In this document: piece after piece, positions 1 through 9,342 of the stretch | Position numbering within the stretch: position 1 is the stretch's first letter | Layout: every line of letters begins with the position of its first letter | Source: Nostocales cyanobacterium HT-58-2 | GTDB lineage: Bacteria > Cyanobacteriota > Cyanobacteriia > Cyanobacteriales > Nostocaceae | Length of the DNA: 64,000 nt | Assembly (NCBI GenBank): GCA_002163975.1 | Contig: CP019636.1 | Span: 7,505,501-7,569,500 of the forward strand | Direction of reading: 5' to 3' | Notes under the pieces: model-generated | Told to the model about the DNA's origin: nothing | The model's database searches: none | Seen by the model: only the letters and a program-made list of their open reading frames with translations | Translations under genes and position numbers: made by a program

Positions 1-139
1 ACAATAGGTGACTAGCAACAGTATTTGCGAAACTTGGCATTTCAAGGCGATCACCCCACAAGGGTGGACGCTTTGCACCATCGCGCTTAATTAGCCATCT
101 CAAAAATTTATTACGCTTCCCTATCAGTATTAAGTGTCA
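1..139 (-). other. possible 5' end or fragment of a coding sequence leaving the window
   Basis: On the minus strand a frame stays open from just after a TGA near 140 to the window edge. It reads like protein (for example FLRWLIKRDGAKRPPLWGD). It has no ATG in its first part; a TTG near 106 is the only early candidate start. The PPLWGD stretch is reminiscent of formylglycine-generating-enzyme (SUMF1/FGE) domains, which often neighbour cyanobacterial kinases, but the frame is too short to assign. It lies directly downstream of the kinase gene on the same strand. It may be a real gene start or a truncated fragment. Confidence 0.25.
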
Positions 140-1497
140 CAGCTGACAAACCTCAATGCTATAGCAGATACCTCCAATCCACCTCTCCATTCATCCCATA
201 TTCGGGGAAGATGACCTTCTGGAGCATCAAGAGTGAATTTTATTTGAGAATAATAAGACCATTCTCTCGTCGTCCAACTTGCCAACAAAATCTGATGATG
301 CCTTGTGCTTCTCCAGCCTACACGTTCTCCAAACCTAATCCAGTGTTCTCCATTAAATTCCCCTGGTTTTCCTCCAACACTCTGCCAAATATGCTTTTGA
401 ACACTAAAGCCGAAGCGTCCGTTGCTATATTTCACCCAAAGTTGGTTGATAGTAAGCAGGTCTTGACAAGGAAATTTTAAGATAGCTTCATTATTGAGAT
501 ATCCCTTTGTTTCTCGACTAGATACCTTCAGCAGAATAGCCTTAGTTTCCTCATCTGCTTGTTTCCATTTGCCTGCTGCCAATAGCCCATCTAGTTTACT
601 GTAATCTACACTGACTCCTGAAATCGGAGGAGATAAATTGACAGGTGTAGGAGCAAACTCTGTATGTAATAATGCCAACCACTCCTGCATTGATTGAGGA
701 CGATTTTCTGGTTTTAACTCCATCCCTTTGAGAATCGCTTGGTTTACTTTATCGCTAACACCAGGATTAATTGCTTTTGGTTCCTCTAATAGCGTACCAA
801 TAGCCCTTAGTGGAGCAATTGTTGGTACTTCTCCCGTTAACAGAGAATACAACGTTGCCGCTAAAGCATAAACATCTGTATAAGCGCCCCGCTTTGCTCG
901 CTTATCATACTGCTCGATTGGCGCAAAACCATCAGATAACATTTGCGTGTGCGTCTGAGTTAAATTTGGCGTGAACTCTCGCGCGATGCCAAAATCAATT
1001 AACACAGCCTCTGTTTTACCAGAACGCACCATGATATTTTGTGGTTTGATATCCCTGTGCAACAAGCCACTATTATGAACTACCGTTAGTGCTTCACCAA
1101 TTTGTTGGATATAGCATAATGCTTTCTCTTCAGGTAAAACGCCTTGATTTTCAACAAAACTTGCTAAGTCTTCCCCGTCAATATATTCCATCACCATGCA
1201 CCACAGTCCTTCCTCTTGAATCACTTCATTAATCTGCACAATATGAGGGTGACTGCATTTGGCTAGTTTTATGGCTTCATTCAGAAAATCTTGTTGAAAT
1301 TTGGCAAAATTAGGGCGGCGTTGCACCGTATTATTCAAGGTTTTGATAACAACTTGCTGCCAATTGTTATCTCTAGCGAGATAAGTTATACCCAAGCCAC
1401 CTTCGCCCAATACTTGCTCAATGGTGTACTTTCCGCTCTGTAACTTCTGTCCATCTGTCCAAGGCATTGCTGACAAATCCCAAATACTGGTAGTCAT
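130..1497 (-). CDS. Ser/Thr protein kinase with C-terminal GUN4-like domain
   Basis: A 455-residue eukaryotic-type (Hanks) Ser/Thr kinase. Visible motifs are the Gly-rich loop GEGGLGITYLARD (31-43), the ATP-anchoring Lys in VIKTL (K52), the catalytic loop HRDIKPQN (147-154), and DFG (168-170), followed by GFAPIEQY in place of the usual APE region. An approximately 20-residue linker leads to residues 298-450 (KLDGLLAAGKWKQADEET, then LWVKYSNGRFGFSVQ and the FNGEHWIRFGERVGW segment), which match the GUN4 fold that binds porphyrins and activates Mg-chelatase. There is no transmembrane segment, so it is probably cytosolic. Kinase-GUN4 fusions are known in filamentous cyanobacteria. A link between tetrapyrrole sensing and phosphorylation is inferred; substrates are unknown. 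Confidence 0.92.
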   Translation of the reverse strand: MTTSIWDLSAMPWTDGQKLQSGKYTIEQVLGEGGLGITYLARDNNWQQVVIKTLNNTVQRRPNFAKFQQDFLNEAIKLAKCSHPHIVQINEVIQEEGLWCMVMEYIDGEDLASFVENQGVLPEEKALCYIQQIGEALTVVHNSGLLHRDIKPQNIMVRSGKTEAVLIDFGIAREFTPNLTQTHTQMLSDGFAPIEQYDKRAKRGAYTDVYALAATLYSLLTGEVPTIAPLRAIGTLLEEPKAINPGVSDKVNQAILKGMELKPENRPQSMQEWLALLHTEFAPTPVNLSPPISGVSVDYSKLDGLLAAGKWKQADEETKAILLKVSSRETKGYLNNEAILKFPCQDLLTINQLWVKYSNGRFGFSVQKHIWQSVGGKPGEFNGEHWIRFGERVGWRSTRHHQILLASWTTREWSYYSQIKFTLDAPEGHLPRIWDEWRGGLEVSAIALRFVSCDT

Positions 1498-1741
1498 TGT
1501 GGCATAAATTTATAGAACGCCTAAGTAACAGAAACTTTAGTATTCTTAAGACTATTTCTCTTTATTTTGCCTTCTTAGCGTCTCGACGGTTTGTTTTCTG
1601 AAAAACACTTGAACCATAAAGGGTTAATATAGAATTGTTAAGGCTTGTTTACAGAATTTTCTAAACCACCCTAATTCTGTTAAAGCATTCCACCACTAGA
1701 TATAAGTTCTAAGATTCCCCAAAGTTTATCCAAACGCTAAT

Positions 1742-3532
1742 ATGACGCTCCCCATCCGTAACGTCGCCATCATTGCCCACGTTGACCACGGCAAAACAAC
1801 CCTTGTTGATGCTCTCCTCAAACAATCCGGCATTTTCCGTGAAGGAGAAGACGTTCCGGATTGCGTCATGGACTCTAACGCCCTGGAACGAGAACGGGGA
1901 ATTACAATTCTTGCCAAAAACACTGCGGTTCGCTACAAAGAAACGCTGATCAACATTGTTGATACTCCCGGACACGCTGACTTTGGCGGCGAAGTCGAAC
2001 GCGTCCTTGGCATGGTTGATGGTTGCATCCTCATTGTTGATGCTAATGAAGGTCCTATGCCTCAAACACGCTTTGTTTTGAAAAAAGCGCTGGAAAAAGG
2101 ACTGCGCCCCATTGTTGTCGTTAATAAAATTGACCGTCCCCAAGCAGATCCACATGGTGCGATCGATAAAGTCTTGGATCTGTTTCTGGAACTAGGGGCA
2201 GATGATGACCAGTGTGATTTTCCCTACTTGTTCGCTTCTGGTTTAAGTGGCTACGCCAAAGAACAGTTGGAAGATGAACCCAAGGATATGCAACCTCTGT
2301 TTGAAGCTATCCTACGCCATGTCCCAGCACCTGTCGGTGACCCCGAGAAGCAACTGCAACTGCAAGTCACAACCCTAGATTATTCTGAATATCTGGGGCG
2401 GATCGTCATTGGCAGAATTCACAACGGCATCATCCGCATGGGACAGCAAGCCGCTTTGGTGAAAGAAAACGGCGACATTGTCAAAGCAAAAATCACCAAG
2501 TTGATGGGCTTTGAAGGGCTAAAGCGGATTGAAATCACAGAAGCATCTGCTGGCAATATCGTAGCTGTGGCAGGATTTGCTGATGCCAACATCGGGGAAA
2601 CGATTACTGACCCGAATGAACCCCAAGCATTGCCACTGATTAAAGTCGATGAACCAACATTGCAAATGACTTTCTGGGTGAATGATTCGCCCTTTGCTGG
2701 TCAAGAAGGAAAGTTGGTGACTTCACGACAAGTGCGCGATCGCCTCTTCCGGGAACTGGAAACGAACGTCGCTTTGCGTGTTGAAGAAACTGATTCCCCT
2801 GATAAATTCTTGGTTTCCGGTCGTGGGGAACTACACCTGGGTATCTTAATTGAAACCATGCGCCGGGAGGGTTACGAGTTTCAGGTGTCCCAGCCACAAG
2901 TTATTTACCGCGAAGTCAATGGGCAACCTTGCGAACCTTACGAACTTCTGGTGCTAGACGTTCCTGAAGATGCTGTTGGCAGTTGCATTGAGCGACTGGG
3001 TCAACGCAAGGGTGAAATGCAAGATATGCTAGTTGGTGGCAACGGACGCACCCAGCTAGAGTTTGTCATTCCCGCCCGTGGATTAATCGGATTCCGGGGT
3101 GAATTCATGCGGATGACTCGTGGTGAAGGTATCATGAACCACAGTTTCCTTGATTACCGTGCTATCACTGGTGATATTGAAGCCCGGAACAAAGGTGTAT
3201 TAATCTCCTTTGAGGAAGGCGTTTCTACCTTCTACGCTATGAAGAACGCTGAAGACAGAGGTGTATTCTTTATCGTTCCGGGTACCAAGGTTTACAAAGG
3301 CATGATTGTGGGAGAACACAATCGTCCCCAAGACCTAGAACTCAACGTCTGTAAAACTAAGCAACTCACCAACCACCGTGCATCCGGCGGTGATGAACTG
3401 GTACAGTTGCAAGCACCAGTGGAAATGAGTCTAGAGCGTGCTTTAGAGTACATCGGACCAGATGAATTGGTGGAAGTAACTCCCCAGTCAATTCGTCTGC
3501 GGAAGATGGCGAAGAAGTTGGCGAAACGGTAG
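1742..3532 (+). CDS. typA: ribosome-associated translational GTPase TypA/BipA
   Basis: A 596-residue translation-factor GTPase, close to the family's usual length of about 600. The G domain starts almost at the N-terminus with the P-loop AHVDHGKT (12-19), the DTPGHADFGGEVERV switch II segment and VNKIDRP as the G4 motif. Domain II, EF-G-like domains III/V and the C-terminal BipA domain (FIVPGTKVYKGMIVGEH) follow. BipA acts on 50S assembly and stress adaptation, mainly at low temperature. It stands alone, divergent from the kinase gene, and ends before a run of hairpins that should terminate transcription. Confidence 0.97.
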   Translation: MTLPIRNVAIIAHVDHGKTTLVDALLKQSGIFREGEDVPDCVMDSNALERERGITILAKNTAVRYKETLINIVDTPGHADFGGEVERVLGMVDGCILIVDANEGPMPQTRFVLKKALEKGLRPIVVVNKIDRPQADPHGAIDKVLDLFLELGADDDQCDFPYLFASGLSGYAKEQLEDEPKDMQPLFEAILRHVPAPVGDPEKQLQLQVTTLDYSEYLGRIVIGRIHNGIIRMGQQAALVKENGDIVKAKITKLMGFEGLKRIEITEASAGNIVAVAGFADANIGETITDPNEPQALPLIKVDEPTLQMTFWVNDSPFAGQEGKLVTSRQVRDRLFRELETNVALRVEETDSPDKFLVSGRGELHLGILIETMRREGYEFQVSQPQVIYREVNGQPCEPYELLVLDVPEDAVGSCIERLGQRKGEMQDMLVGGNGRTQLEFVIPARGLIGFRGEFMRMTRGEGIMNHSFLDYRAITGDIEARNKGVLISFEEGVSTFYAMKNAEDRGVFFIVPGTKVYKGMIVGEHNRPQDLELNVCKTKQLTNHRASGGDELVQLQAPVEMSLERALEYIGPDELVEVTPQSIRLRKMAKKLAKR

Positions 3533-3562
3533 TTACTTCTGTAAACACTATTACAGAAATGT

Positions 3563-3631
3563 AGCATGGGTTAGCGAAGCGTAACCCATGCTGTCATTTG
3601 CAATAGATGCGTTACGCAAGGCTAACGCATC
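3563..3631. repeat. two short palindromic repeats after typA
   Basis: Two perfect hairpins lie side by side. The first has 11-nt arms AGCATGGGTTA / TAACCCATGCT (3563-3573 and 3582-3592) around GCGAAGCG. The second has 9-nt arms GATGCGTTA / TAACGCATC (3606-3614 and 3623-3631) around CGCAAGGC. Both share a GTTA-GCNAAGC-TAAC core, so they look like two members of one small interspersed palindrome family rather than ordinary terminators. Neither is followed by a T-run. Confidence 0.7.
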
Positions 3632-3677
3632 CTACTACTGAACAGACTTTGTGTAAAACACTGTCTTAAATTTTAAG

Positions 3678-3730
3678 AACCACAGATGAACACAGATGAT
3701 TTATCTGTATCCATCTGTGGTTTTGTTTTC
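3678..3730 (+). terminator. rho-independent-type terminator of typA
   Basis: Arms AACCACAGATG (3678-3688) and CATCTGTGGTT (3712-3722) are perfectly complementary. They enclose a second hairpin, ACAGAT/ATCTGT (3692-3697 and 3703-3708), and are followed by TTGTTTTC. The structure ends the typA unit about 95 bases before the next gene. Confidence 0.6.
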
Positions 3731-3817
3731 AGAAATTATCTTCATTAATTCTCCAAGCAAACTGTTTCAAACCCTGTCGTCTATGACTTTCACAAATCAA
3801 TGGGTTAACCTGGATGG

Positions 3818-4975
3818 ATGGAAATTATCAAGCGTCTTACCAACTGGTTAGAAACCCGTGCTTGCGCCCCTGCATACAGTGGATGGGTGCTTATAGGAAT
3901 AGCCATTTGTTTTTTTGGAGCTGGCATCAATACGATGGCTGGCTGGCTATACGTTATTAGTAGCGTCAGTTTTGCTTTGTTGAGTATAGCAGCAGTCTTA
4001 CCGCCGCGATCGCTTGTCCGGTTGAATGTCATGCGTCTTCCCATTGAACCTGTAACAGCAGGGGAAGATTTAACAGTTGAATTAGATATTGTCAACCAAA
4101 CAAATCGACCTGTGACCTTATTGCAAGTCCAGGATATGCTGCCCTTCATCTTAGGGAAACCTCTCCAAAAAGCAATAGAAACTATTCCCACAAACCGCAA
4201 TTATCGGTGGGTGTACCACCAGCCTACCCAACGCCGGGGTGTGTATCGCTGGCACACAGTTGAACTTGGTACTGGTGCGCCTTTGGGATTGTTTTGGTGT
4301 CGCCGTTTACGCGATGCTGCAGCCAAGGCAATTGTTTATCCCACAGTTTTACCTCTGACGACTTGTCCCTTAATTGATGAAATGGGCGAGGAAGATAGTA
4401 AAAGGGGTGATCTCAATGGCAGACCTTTGCAAACAGCAACCCAAGGGCTGACTCGTTCCTTGCGCCCCTATCGCATAGGTGATCCCATCCGTCTTATTCA
4501 CTGGCGCACTAGCGCCCGCTACGGGGAATTACGGCTACGGGAGTTAGAAATGGTTACAAGTGGACAAGAAATGATTGTTGCTATTGATAGTGCTGGTAAA
4601 TGGGATGAGGAGTGTTTTGAACAAGCTGTCATTGCTGCAGCATCGCTGTACTTTTATGCACATCGAAAGCAGATGCAGGTGCAACTGTGGACAGCGTTGA
4701 CAGGTTTGGTCAAAGGTCAACGCCTTGTTCTAGAAACCTTAGCCGCAACCATCGCAGGTGAAGATACGTCCAGTGCCTACCCTCCCAGCTACCCTTTAAT
4801 TTGGTTGACGCAAAATCCTTTAACTCTCTCATCTCTACCTAGCGGTAGTCGTTGGCTACTATGGCAGAATATATCTTTACCTCAAGAACAGATCGTAGTG
4901 AATAAAGATTATCCAGGCATATTCTTAGATTCTCAACAACCTCTCTTAGCCCAATTGCAAAAATCCACAATTTGA
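3818..4975 (+). CDS. DUF58 domain-containing membrane protein
   Basis: 385 residues. Two hydrophobic segments near the N-terminus (about 22-40 and 44-60) anchor the protein. The diagnostic DUF58 block RPYRIGDPIRLIHWR-TSARYGELRLRE is at about 216-242, followed by a von Willebrand-like strand (MIVAIDSAG, 252-260) that lacks a complete DxSxS MIDAS. DUF58 proteins usually sit beside a MoxR ATPase and transglutaminase-like genes. None is next to it here, so its partners are elsewhere or absent. No enzymatic function is assigned. Confidence 0.85.
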   Translation: MEIIKRLTNWLETRACAPAYSGWVLIGIAICFFGAGINTMAGWLYVISSVSFALLSIAAVLPPRSLVRLNVMRLPIEPVTAGEDLTVELDIVNQTNRPVTLLQVQDMLPFILGKPLQKAIETIPTNRNYRWVYHQPTQRRGVYRWHTVELGTGAPLGLFWCRRLRDAAAKAIVYPTVLPLTTCPLIDEMGEEDSKRGDLNGRPLQTATQGLTRSLRPYRIGDPIRLIHWRTSARYGELRLRELEMVTSGQEMIVAIDSAGKWDEECFEQAVIAAASLYFYAHRKQMQVQLWTALTGLVKGQRLVLETLAATIAGEDTSSAYPPSYPLIWLTQNPLTLSSLPSGSRWLLWQNISLPQEQIVVNKDYPGIFLDSQQPLLAQLQKSTI

Positions 4976-5215
4976 TAATAGATTCAAATTTCAAGCGTTC
5001 AAAATCTTAATGAATTTAAGGGAAAGGAAATTGTAGGCGATGCCCAAATTCTAGCGATGAGAGCATAATCTGCTCCTGAATCAGTTTTTGCCAATCAAAA
5101 ATTCACACATTCAAAATTTCAAACCGCTCCAAAAAGGGGGAATAATCCCCAGTTATACCTCCCTTCGCCTGCGGTACAATGCAAAGAAATGTTTAAATTA
5201 TGAGTAGCCGATCCT

Positions 5216-5581
5216 ATGATTTCACCAGAAGTTAACACAAAATCCAGCGAGAAAAGCTTAGAGGCAATGCGGCATTTTTCCGAACAATACGCCAAGCGCA
5301 CTGGAACGTACTTCTGTGCTGAACCTTCTGTCACCGCAGTTGTCATTGAAGGGCTTGCCAAGCATAAAGATGAACTTGGCTCTCCTTTGTGTCCCTGTCG
5401 TCACTATGAAGATAAAGAAGCAGAGGTTAACGCTGCATTTTGGAACTGCCCATGCGTACCAATGCGGGAGCGCAAAGAGTGTCACTGTATGCTATTCCTG
5501 ACCCCAGATAATGATTTTGCTGGTGATCAGCAAGAAATCTCGTTAGAGACAATCAAGCAAGTGCGAGATAGCATGGCATGA
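5216..5581 (+). CDS. ftrC: ferredoxin-thioredoxin reductase catalytic (beta) subunit
   Basis: A 121-residue protein with the full set of redox cysteines of the FTR catalytic chain: CPC (59-61), CPC (78-80) and CHC (89-91). They hold the [4Fe-4S] cluster and the active disulfide that passes electrons from ferredoxin to thioredoxin, linking photosynthetic electron flow to enzyme regulation. Length and Cys spacing match cyanobacterial and plastid homologues. The last codon overlaps the start of the DUF309 gene (ATGA, 5578-5581), so the two are probably co-translated. The variable subunit FtrV is not in the window. Confidence 0.96.
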   Translation: MISPEVNTKSSEKSLEAMRHFSEQYAKRTGTYFCAEPSVTAVVIEGLAKHKDELGSPLCPCRHYEDKEAEVNAAFWNCPCVPMRERKECHCMLFLTPDNDFAGDQQEISLETIKQVRDSMA

Positions 5582-5979
5582 ACGAAGAAATGCCTGATGA
5601 GTTTTGGCAAGGTGTAGAGCAGTTTAATGCTGGACAGTATTATGCTTGTCATGACACCTTAGAGGCTTTGTGGATAGAAGCAACAGAGCCAGAAAAAACT
5701 TTTTATCAAGGCATTCTGCAAATTGCTGTGGCGCTACATCATTTGAGTAACCGCAACTTGCGTGGTGCAGCAATTTTATTGGGTGAGGGAAGCAATCGCC
5801 TGCGGCGTTACCCATTAGACTATGGCGGCATTGATGTTGATGAATTATTAAGTCAAAGTGCGGCATTGTTAAGGGCACTACAACATATAGAGCCAGAAAA
5901 AATTGCCGCCCTTAACCTGGGTCAAGATAAAACTTTGCCCTTGCCCAGGGTTATAAAAGTGAGTCAGGAAAAAGAGTAA
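5578..5979 (+). CDS. DUF309 domain-containing protein
   Basis: A 133-residue helical protein. The core, FWQGVEQFNAGQYYACHDTL followed by EALWIEA and FYQGILQIAVALHHL, matches DUF309, whose family motif is FNxGxYxExHdxLE. The biochemical function is unknown. Its start overlaps the ftrC stop by four bases, which suggests translational coupling and possibly a shared physiological context, although that is inference. Confidence 0.88.
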   Translation: MNEEMPDEFWQGVEQFNAGQYYACHDTLEALWIEATEPEKTFYQGILQIAVALHHLSNRNLRGAAILLGEGSNRLRRYPLDYGGIDVDELLSQSAALLRALQHIEPEKIAALNLGQDKTLPLPRVIKVSQEKE

Positions 5980-6374
5980 AGAATTAAAAAATATATTGAG
6001 AAAGTATTAAGATACTGTACATTCCAGATAGCTAGTCATTGAGTCTGTATCTGTCTGCCTTGGCAATCAGCAAGACAAGTTCATTGGTTACAAAGGCAGC
6101 ATATTGTATTGAATTGCAAGTGAGATTAAGTCACTCTAGTACCTCTTCCTTAACTGAGGGAAAACTTTTGTGCGTGAGTTGAGGTTTTCATGGAACTACA
6201 TATTATGTAACAAACTAGACGTGATGTGAAACCTTAAAGGTGGGGAAAGCGTCAATAGTCTTATATTTTGCCAGTAGTTATCCTTGAATAGCCCAGAAGG
6301 CGTATTTTATTACCTCTGGCTAAAGTAGTTGAGAGAATTGGAATAACAGACAAAATCGTAAATTGTAACTTGCT
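5980..6374. other. intergenic stretch upstream of the Lpt genes, nothing recognised
   Basis: About 395 AT-rich bases. No reading frame, tRNA, strong hairpin or known riboswitch pattern was seen. It presumably holds the promoter for the gene starting at 6375. Confidence 0.5.
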
Positions 6375-6890
6375 ATGATCCCCCACTATCAATTTCCTCA
6401 ATTTCTAATGCGTCGTTTGGGATTAACCTTAATGTTACCAGTCGCACTTCTGGGCGCAATAACATTTCCCACTCAATTGCAAAAGGCGACTGCACAAACA
6501 TCTCAAACTTCTGGGCAAAATCGCCCCCTCTACATCCATGGCAGAAGCCAAGAATATAACTCTAAAACACAAGTGGCAACGATTCGCGGCGACGTAGAAC
6601 TGTCTTATCCGGCACGAGGTATTCAGGCAACTGCTGCCCAAGCACAATATTTTGCCCGCGAACGTCAGATTATTCTCAGTGGCAACGTCTATGTTTTACA
6701 ACAGGGTGGAAATAGCATCAAGGCTGACACAGTCACGTATCTGATTGACGAAGGGCGATTTGTTGCTACACCCAAGCAAGGTCGTCAGGTAGAATCTATC
6801 TACATGGTTAACGACACCAACGTTGTTAACCAAACGACCTCGCCGGCTCCTGCAACAGCACCTCTCAAGAAAACCAACCAGCAGCGATAA
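6375..6890 (+). CDS. LptA/OstA-like periplasmic LPS transport protein
   Basis: 171 residues with an N-terminal hydrophobic export signal (about 12-33, ending near KATAQT). The OstA/LptA-type beta-jellyroll follows: RPLYIHGRSQEYNSKTQVAT, then IRGDVELSYPARGIQATAAQA and GNVYVLQQGGNSIKADTVTY. In LPS-type export the LptA bridge carries lipopolysaccharide across the periplasm. It sits 21 bases before the LptB-type ATPase, as in the lptA-lptB pairs of many Gram-negative bacteria. The cyanobacterial homologue is divergent, so the family call is firm but strict LptA equivalence is inferred. Confidence 0.85.
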   Translation: MIPHYQFPQFLMRRLGLTLMLPVALLGAITFPTQLQKATAQTSQTSGQNRPLYIHGRSQEYNSKTQVATIRGDVELSYPARGIQATAAQAQYFARERQIILSGNVYVLQQGGNSIKADTVTYLIDEGRFVATPKQGRQVESIYMVNDTNVVNQTTSPAPATAPLKKTNQQR

Positions 6891-6911
6891 CTGAACAAAG
6901 GACGCGCGAGA

Positions 6912-7640
6912 GTGAAAATTGTCTTAGAAAATATCCATAAAACTTACGGCAAGCGAGTTGTTGTCAATCGCGTTAACGTTTCTGTTGCTCAAGGTGAAAT
7001 TGTTGGGTTACTTGGTCCCAATGGTGCTGGGAAAACGACGACTTTTTACATTGCCACAGGTCTAGAAAAACCAAACCGAGGAACAGTCTGGTTAGACAAT
7101 ATGGATATTACTCCACTGCCAATGCACAGGAGAGCAAGACTAGGGATTGGTTATTTAGCACAGGAGGCAAGTATTTTTCGCCAATTGAGCGTGCGAGATA
7201 ATATTCTTTTAGTGCTAGAGCAAACGAATGTGCCACGCTGGGAGTGGGGAAAGCGAGTGGAAACTTTGCTACGAGAGTTCCGTTTGGAGAAGCTGGGTAA
7301 CAGTAAAGGAATTCAACTTTCTGGAGGTGAAAGACGCCGGACAGAATTGGCAAGAGCCTTGGCAGCTGGAAGGGAAGGACCAAAATTTTTACTTTTGGAT
7401 GAACCATTTGCTGGAGTTGACCCCATAGCAGTTGCCGAAATTCAGCAAATTGTGGCGCAACTGCGCGATCGCCACATGGGCATTTTGATTACGGATCACA
7501 ACGTCCGCGAAACTCTCGCCATTACAGATCGCGGATATATCATGCGCGAGGGGCAAATCCTTGCGTCTGGAACCTCTAACGAACTCTACAATAACCCTCT
7601 TGTAAGACAATACTATCTGGGCGATAACTTCCAGGTTTAG
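6912..7640 (+). CDS. lptB: LPS export ABC transporter ATP-binding protein
   Basis: A 242-residue ABC ATPase of the LptB branch: Walker A GPNGAGKT (35-42), signature LSGGE (136-140), Walker B FLLLDEP (159-165) followed by FAGVDP, and H-loop His at 196. It powers extraction of lipopolysaccharide from the inner membrane together with LptF/G-type permeases, one of which lies downstream. The start is GTG at 6912. It follows the LptA-like gene closely and both are probably on one transcript. Confidence 0.95.
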   Translation: MKIVLENIHKTYGKRVVVNRVNVSVAQGEIVGLLGPNGAGKTTTFYIATGLEKPNRGTVWLDNMDITPLPMHRRARLGIGYLAQEASIFRQLSVRDNILLVLEQTNVPRWEWGKRVETLLREFRLEKLGNSKGIQLSGGERRRTELARALAAGREGPKFLLLDEPFAGVDPIAVAEIQQIVAQLRDRHMGILITDHNVRETLAITDRGYIMREGQILASGTSNELYNNPLVRQYYLGDNFQV

Positions 7641-7906
7641 ATTCAAAATTTAAAATTTCCAGTTGAAAAAATATTTCTATTTTTTATTTTTGAAGAACTA
7701 TTTCATAACTATGCTTTATTTTGTCTACTATTTAGTTTGACGGCTGCTACATTTCAGATTTGTGAATTTCTTTCTAGGTAAGATTTTCCGAATTTCAAAT
7801 CAGCATTTCTATATGGAGTTGGTAAAGCCGAAGTGCATATCAAATGACTGATGACTATTAGCTAATAACCTAGTACCAATAACTCATGACTCATCACTCT
7901 TAATTA

Positions 7907-9079
7907 ATGGTTAAATACAAGTCTTTCTACACCCTCAATTCGCTGCTGCCATTTTCTATCATGGATCGCTACCTGGCGAGCGAATTGCTGCCGACATTTT
8001 TGTTTGGTGTTGGGGCTTTCGCTTCCATCGGCGTAACGATAGACGCTATGTTTGACTTGGTGCGGAAAATTGTGGAATCCGGACTACCGATAGGCATCGC
8101 CGTTCAGGTTTTTGTGTTACGGATGCCAGAGTTTATCGTTTTAGCCTTCCCCATGTCCACGCTGCTGGCTACTTTGATGACATACAGCCGTCTTTCGAGT
8201 GAGAGCGAATTAATAGCCCTGCGAGGGTGTGGAGTCAGTGTTTATCGCATGGTGCTCACTGCTGTGATGTTGAGTTTGGTTGTCACAGGAATGACATTTG
8301 TGTTTAACGAGCATCTTGCACCAGCATCAAAATACCAAGCATCTCAAATTCTGGACAAAGCTTTAAAGTCAGATCAGCCAACTATTGTTAAGCAGCAAAA
8401 TATATTCTATCCAGAATACCAAAAGGTCAAGCAAGAGGATGGTGTTAAGAAAAAAATCCTCACACGCTTGTTTTACGCGGATGAGTTTGACGGTAAGCAG
8501 ATGAAAGGCTTGACTATTATAGACCGTTCTACAGAAGGTTTGAGTCAGATCATTGTATCAGAATCGGGCGAGTGGAATCCATCTCAAAACGTCTGGGATT
8601 TTTACAACGGGACTATCTATTTGGTCGCCCCAGATCGCTCTTATCGGAACATCCTGCGCTTTGAACACCAACAACTGAAATTACCCCGTACTGCATTCGA
8701 TTTGGCACAGAAAAGCCGAGACTACGGTGAGATGAACATTGCTCAATCACTGGAACAACTGGAGATTGAACGCCTTGGCGGAGATGAGCAAAAAATTCGT
8801 AAACTCGAAGTGAGGATTCAACAAAAAATCGCCTTGCCCTTTGTCTGTGTTGTTTTTGGCTTGGTTGGTGCAGCAATGGGAACCATACCTCAACGTACTG
8901 GGCGAGCAACAAGTTTTGGTGTCAGTGTCATCGTTATATTTACTTACTACATACTTTATTTTATTACTGGTGCGCTGGCACAGGCAGAAATTTTGTCTAC
9001 TTTCATGGGGGCTTGGCTGCCGAACTTCTTGGGGCTGGGAATAGGTACATTCTTATTGATGCGGGTCGCACAAAGGTAA
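7907..9079 (+). CDS. LptF/LptG (YjgP/YjgQ) family permease
   Basis: A 390-residue integral membrane protein with the LptF/G plan. N-terminal helices include MDRYLASELLPTFLFGVGAF (about 19-38) and the conserved SELIALRGCGVSVYRM loop. A periplasmic beta-rich middle follows (about 145-290), then C-terminal helices from about 307 (ALPFVCVVFGLVGAAMG). It is the membrane partner expected for the LptB-like ATPase upstream. Only one such gene is visible; cyanobacteria often carry a single LptF/G-type permease, which may act as a homodimer (inference). An internal Met at residue 19 (ATG at 7961) is an alternative start. Confidence 0.93.
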   Translation: MVKYKSFYTLNSLLPFSIMDRYLASELLPTFLFGVGAFASIGVTIDAMFDLVRKIVESGLPIGIAVQVFVLRMPEFIVLAFPMSTLLATLMTYSRLSSESELIALRGCGVSVYRMVLTAVMLSLVVTGMTFVFNEHLAPASKYQASQILDKALKSDQPTIVKQQNIFYPEYQKVKQEDGVKKKILTRLFYADEFDGKQMKGLTIIDRSTEGLSQIIVSESGEWNPSQNVWDFYNGTIYLVAPDRSYRNILRFEHQQLKLPRTAFDLAQKSRDYGEMNIAQSLEQLEIERLGGDEQKIRKLEVRIQQKIALPFVCVVFGLVGAAMGTIPQRTGRATSFGVSVIVIFTYYILYFITGALAQAEILSTFMGAWLPNFLGLGIGTFLLMRVAQR

Positions 9080-9342
9080 ATATTATACTCAAATATCCCT
9101 GCTGTTGATGACTTATCATTGGAGAGCAGGTAGGATAAAAGGAAAATCAAACTTCGTTTAAAATATGTCCTCATAAGTGGTGATACACCTGTAAGGACAG
9201 AAAGTTTCTTGAGGTTAATTGGGTACTCGCGAATTAGAGAAAGCTGCTCCTTTACCTAAGTCATCAAAGAAAGCTCCATTCGGAAACCGCTGCTGTTGAA
9301 CCTTCCTGAAGATTTGCCACTTTCGAGTAAACTTAGACTCTA

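Noticed and set aside
5216..7640. FtrC, DUF309 and Lpt genes as one functional system
   Set aside because: A gap of nearly 400 bases and unrelated functions separate the pairs; adjacency alone is not evidence.
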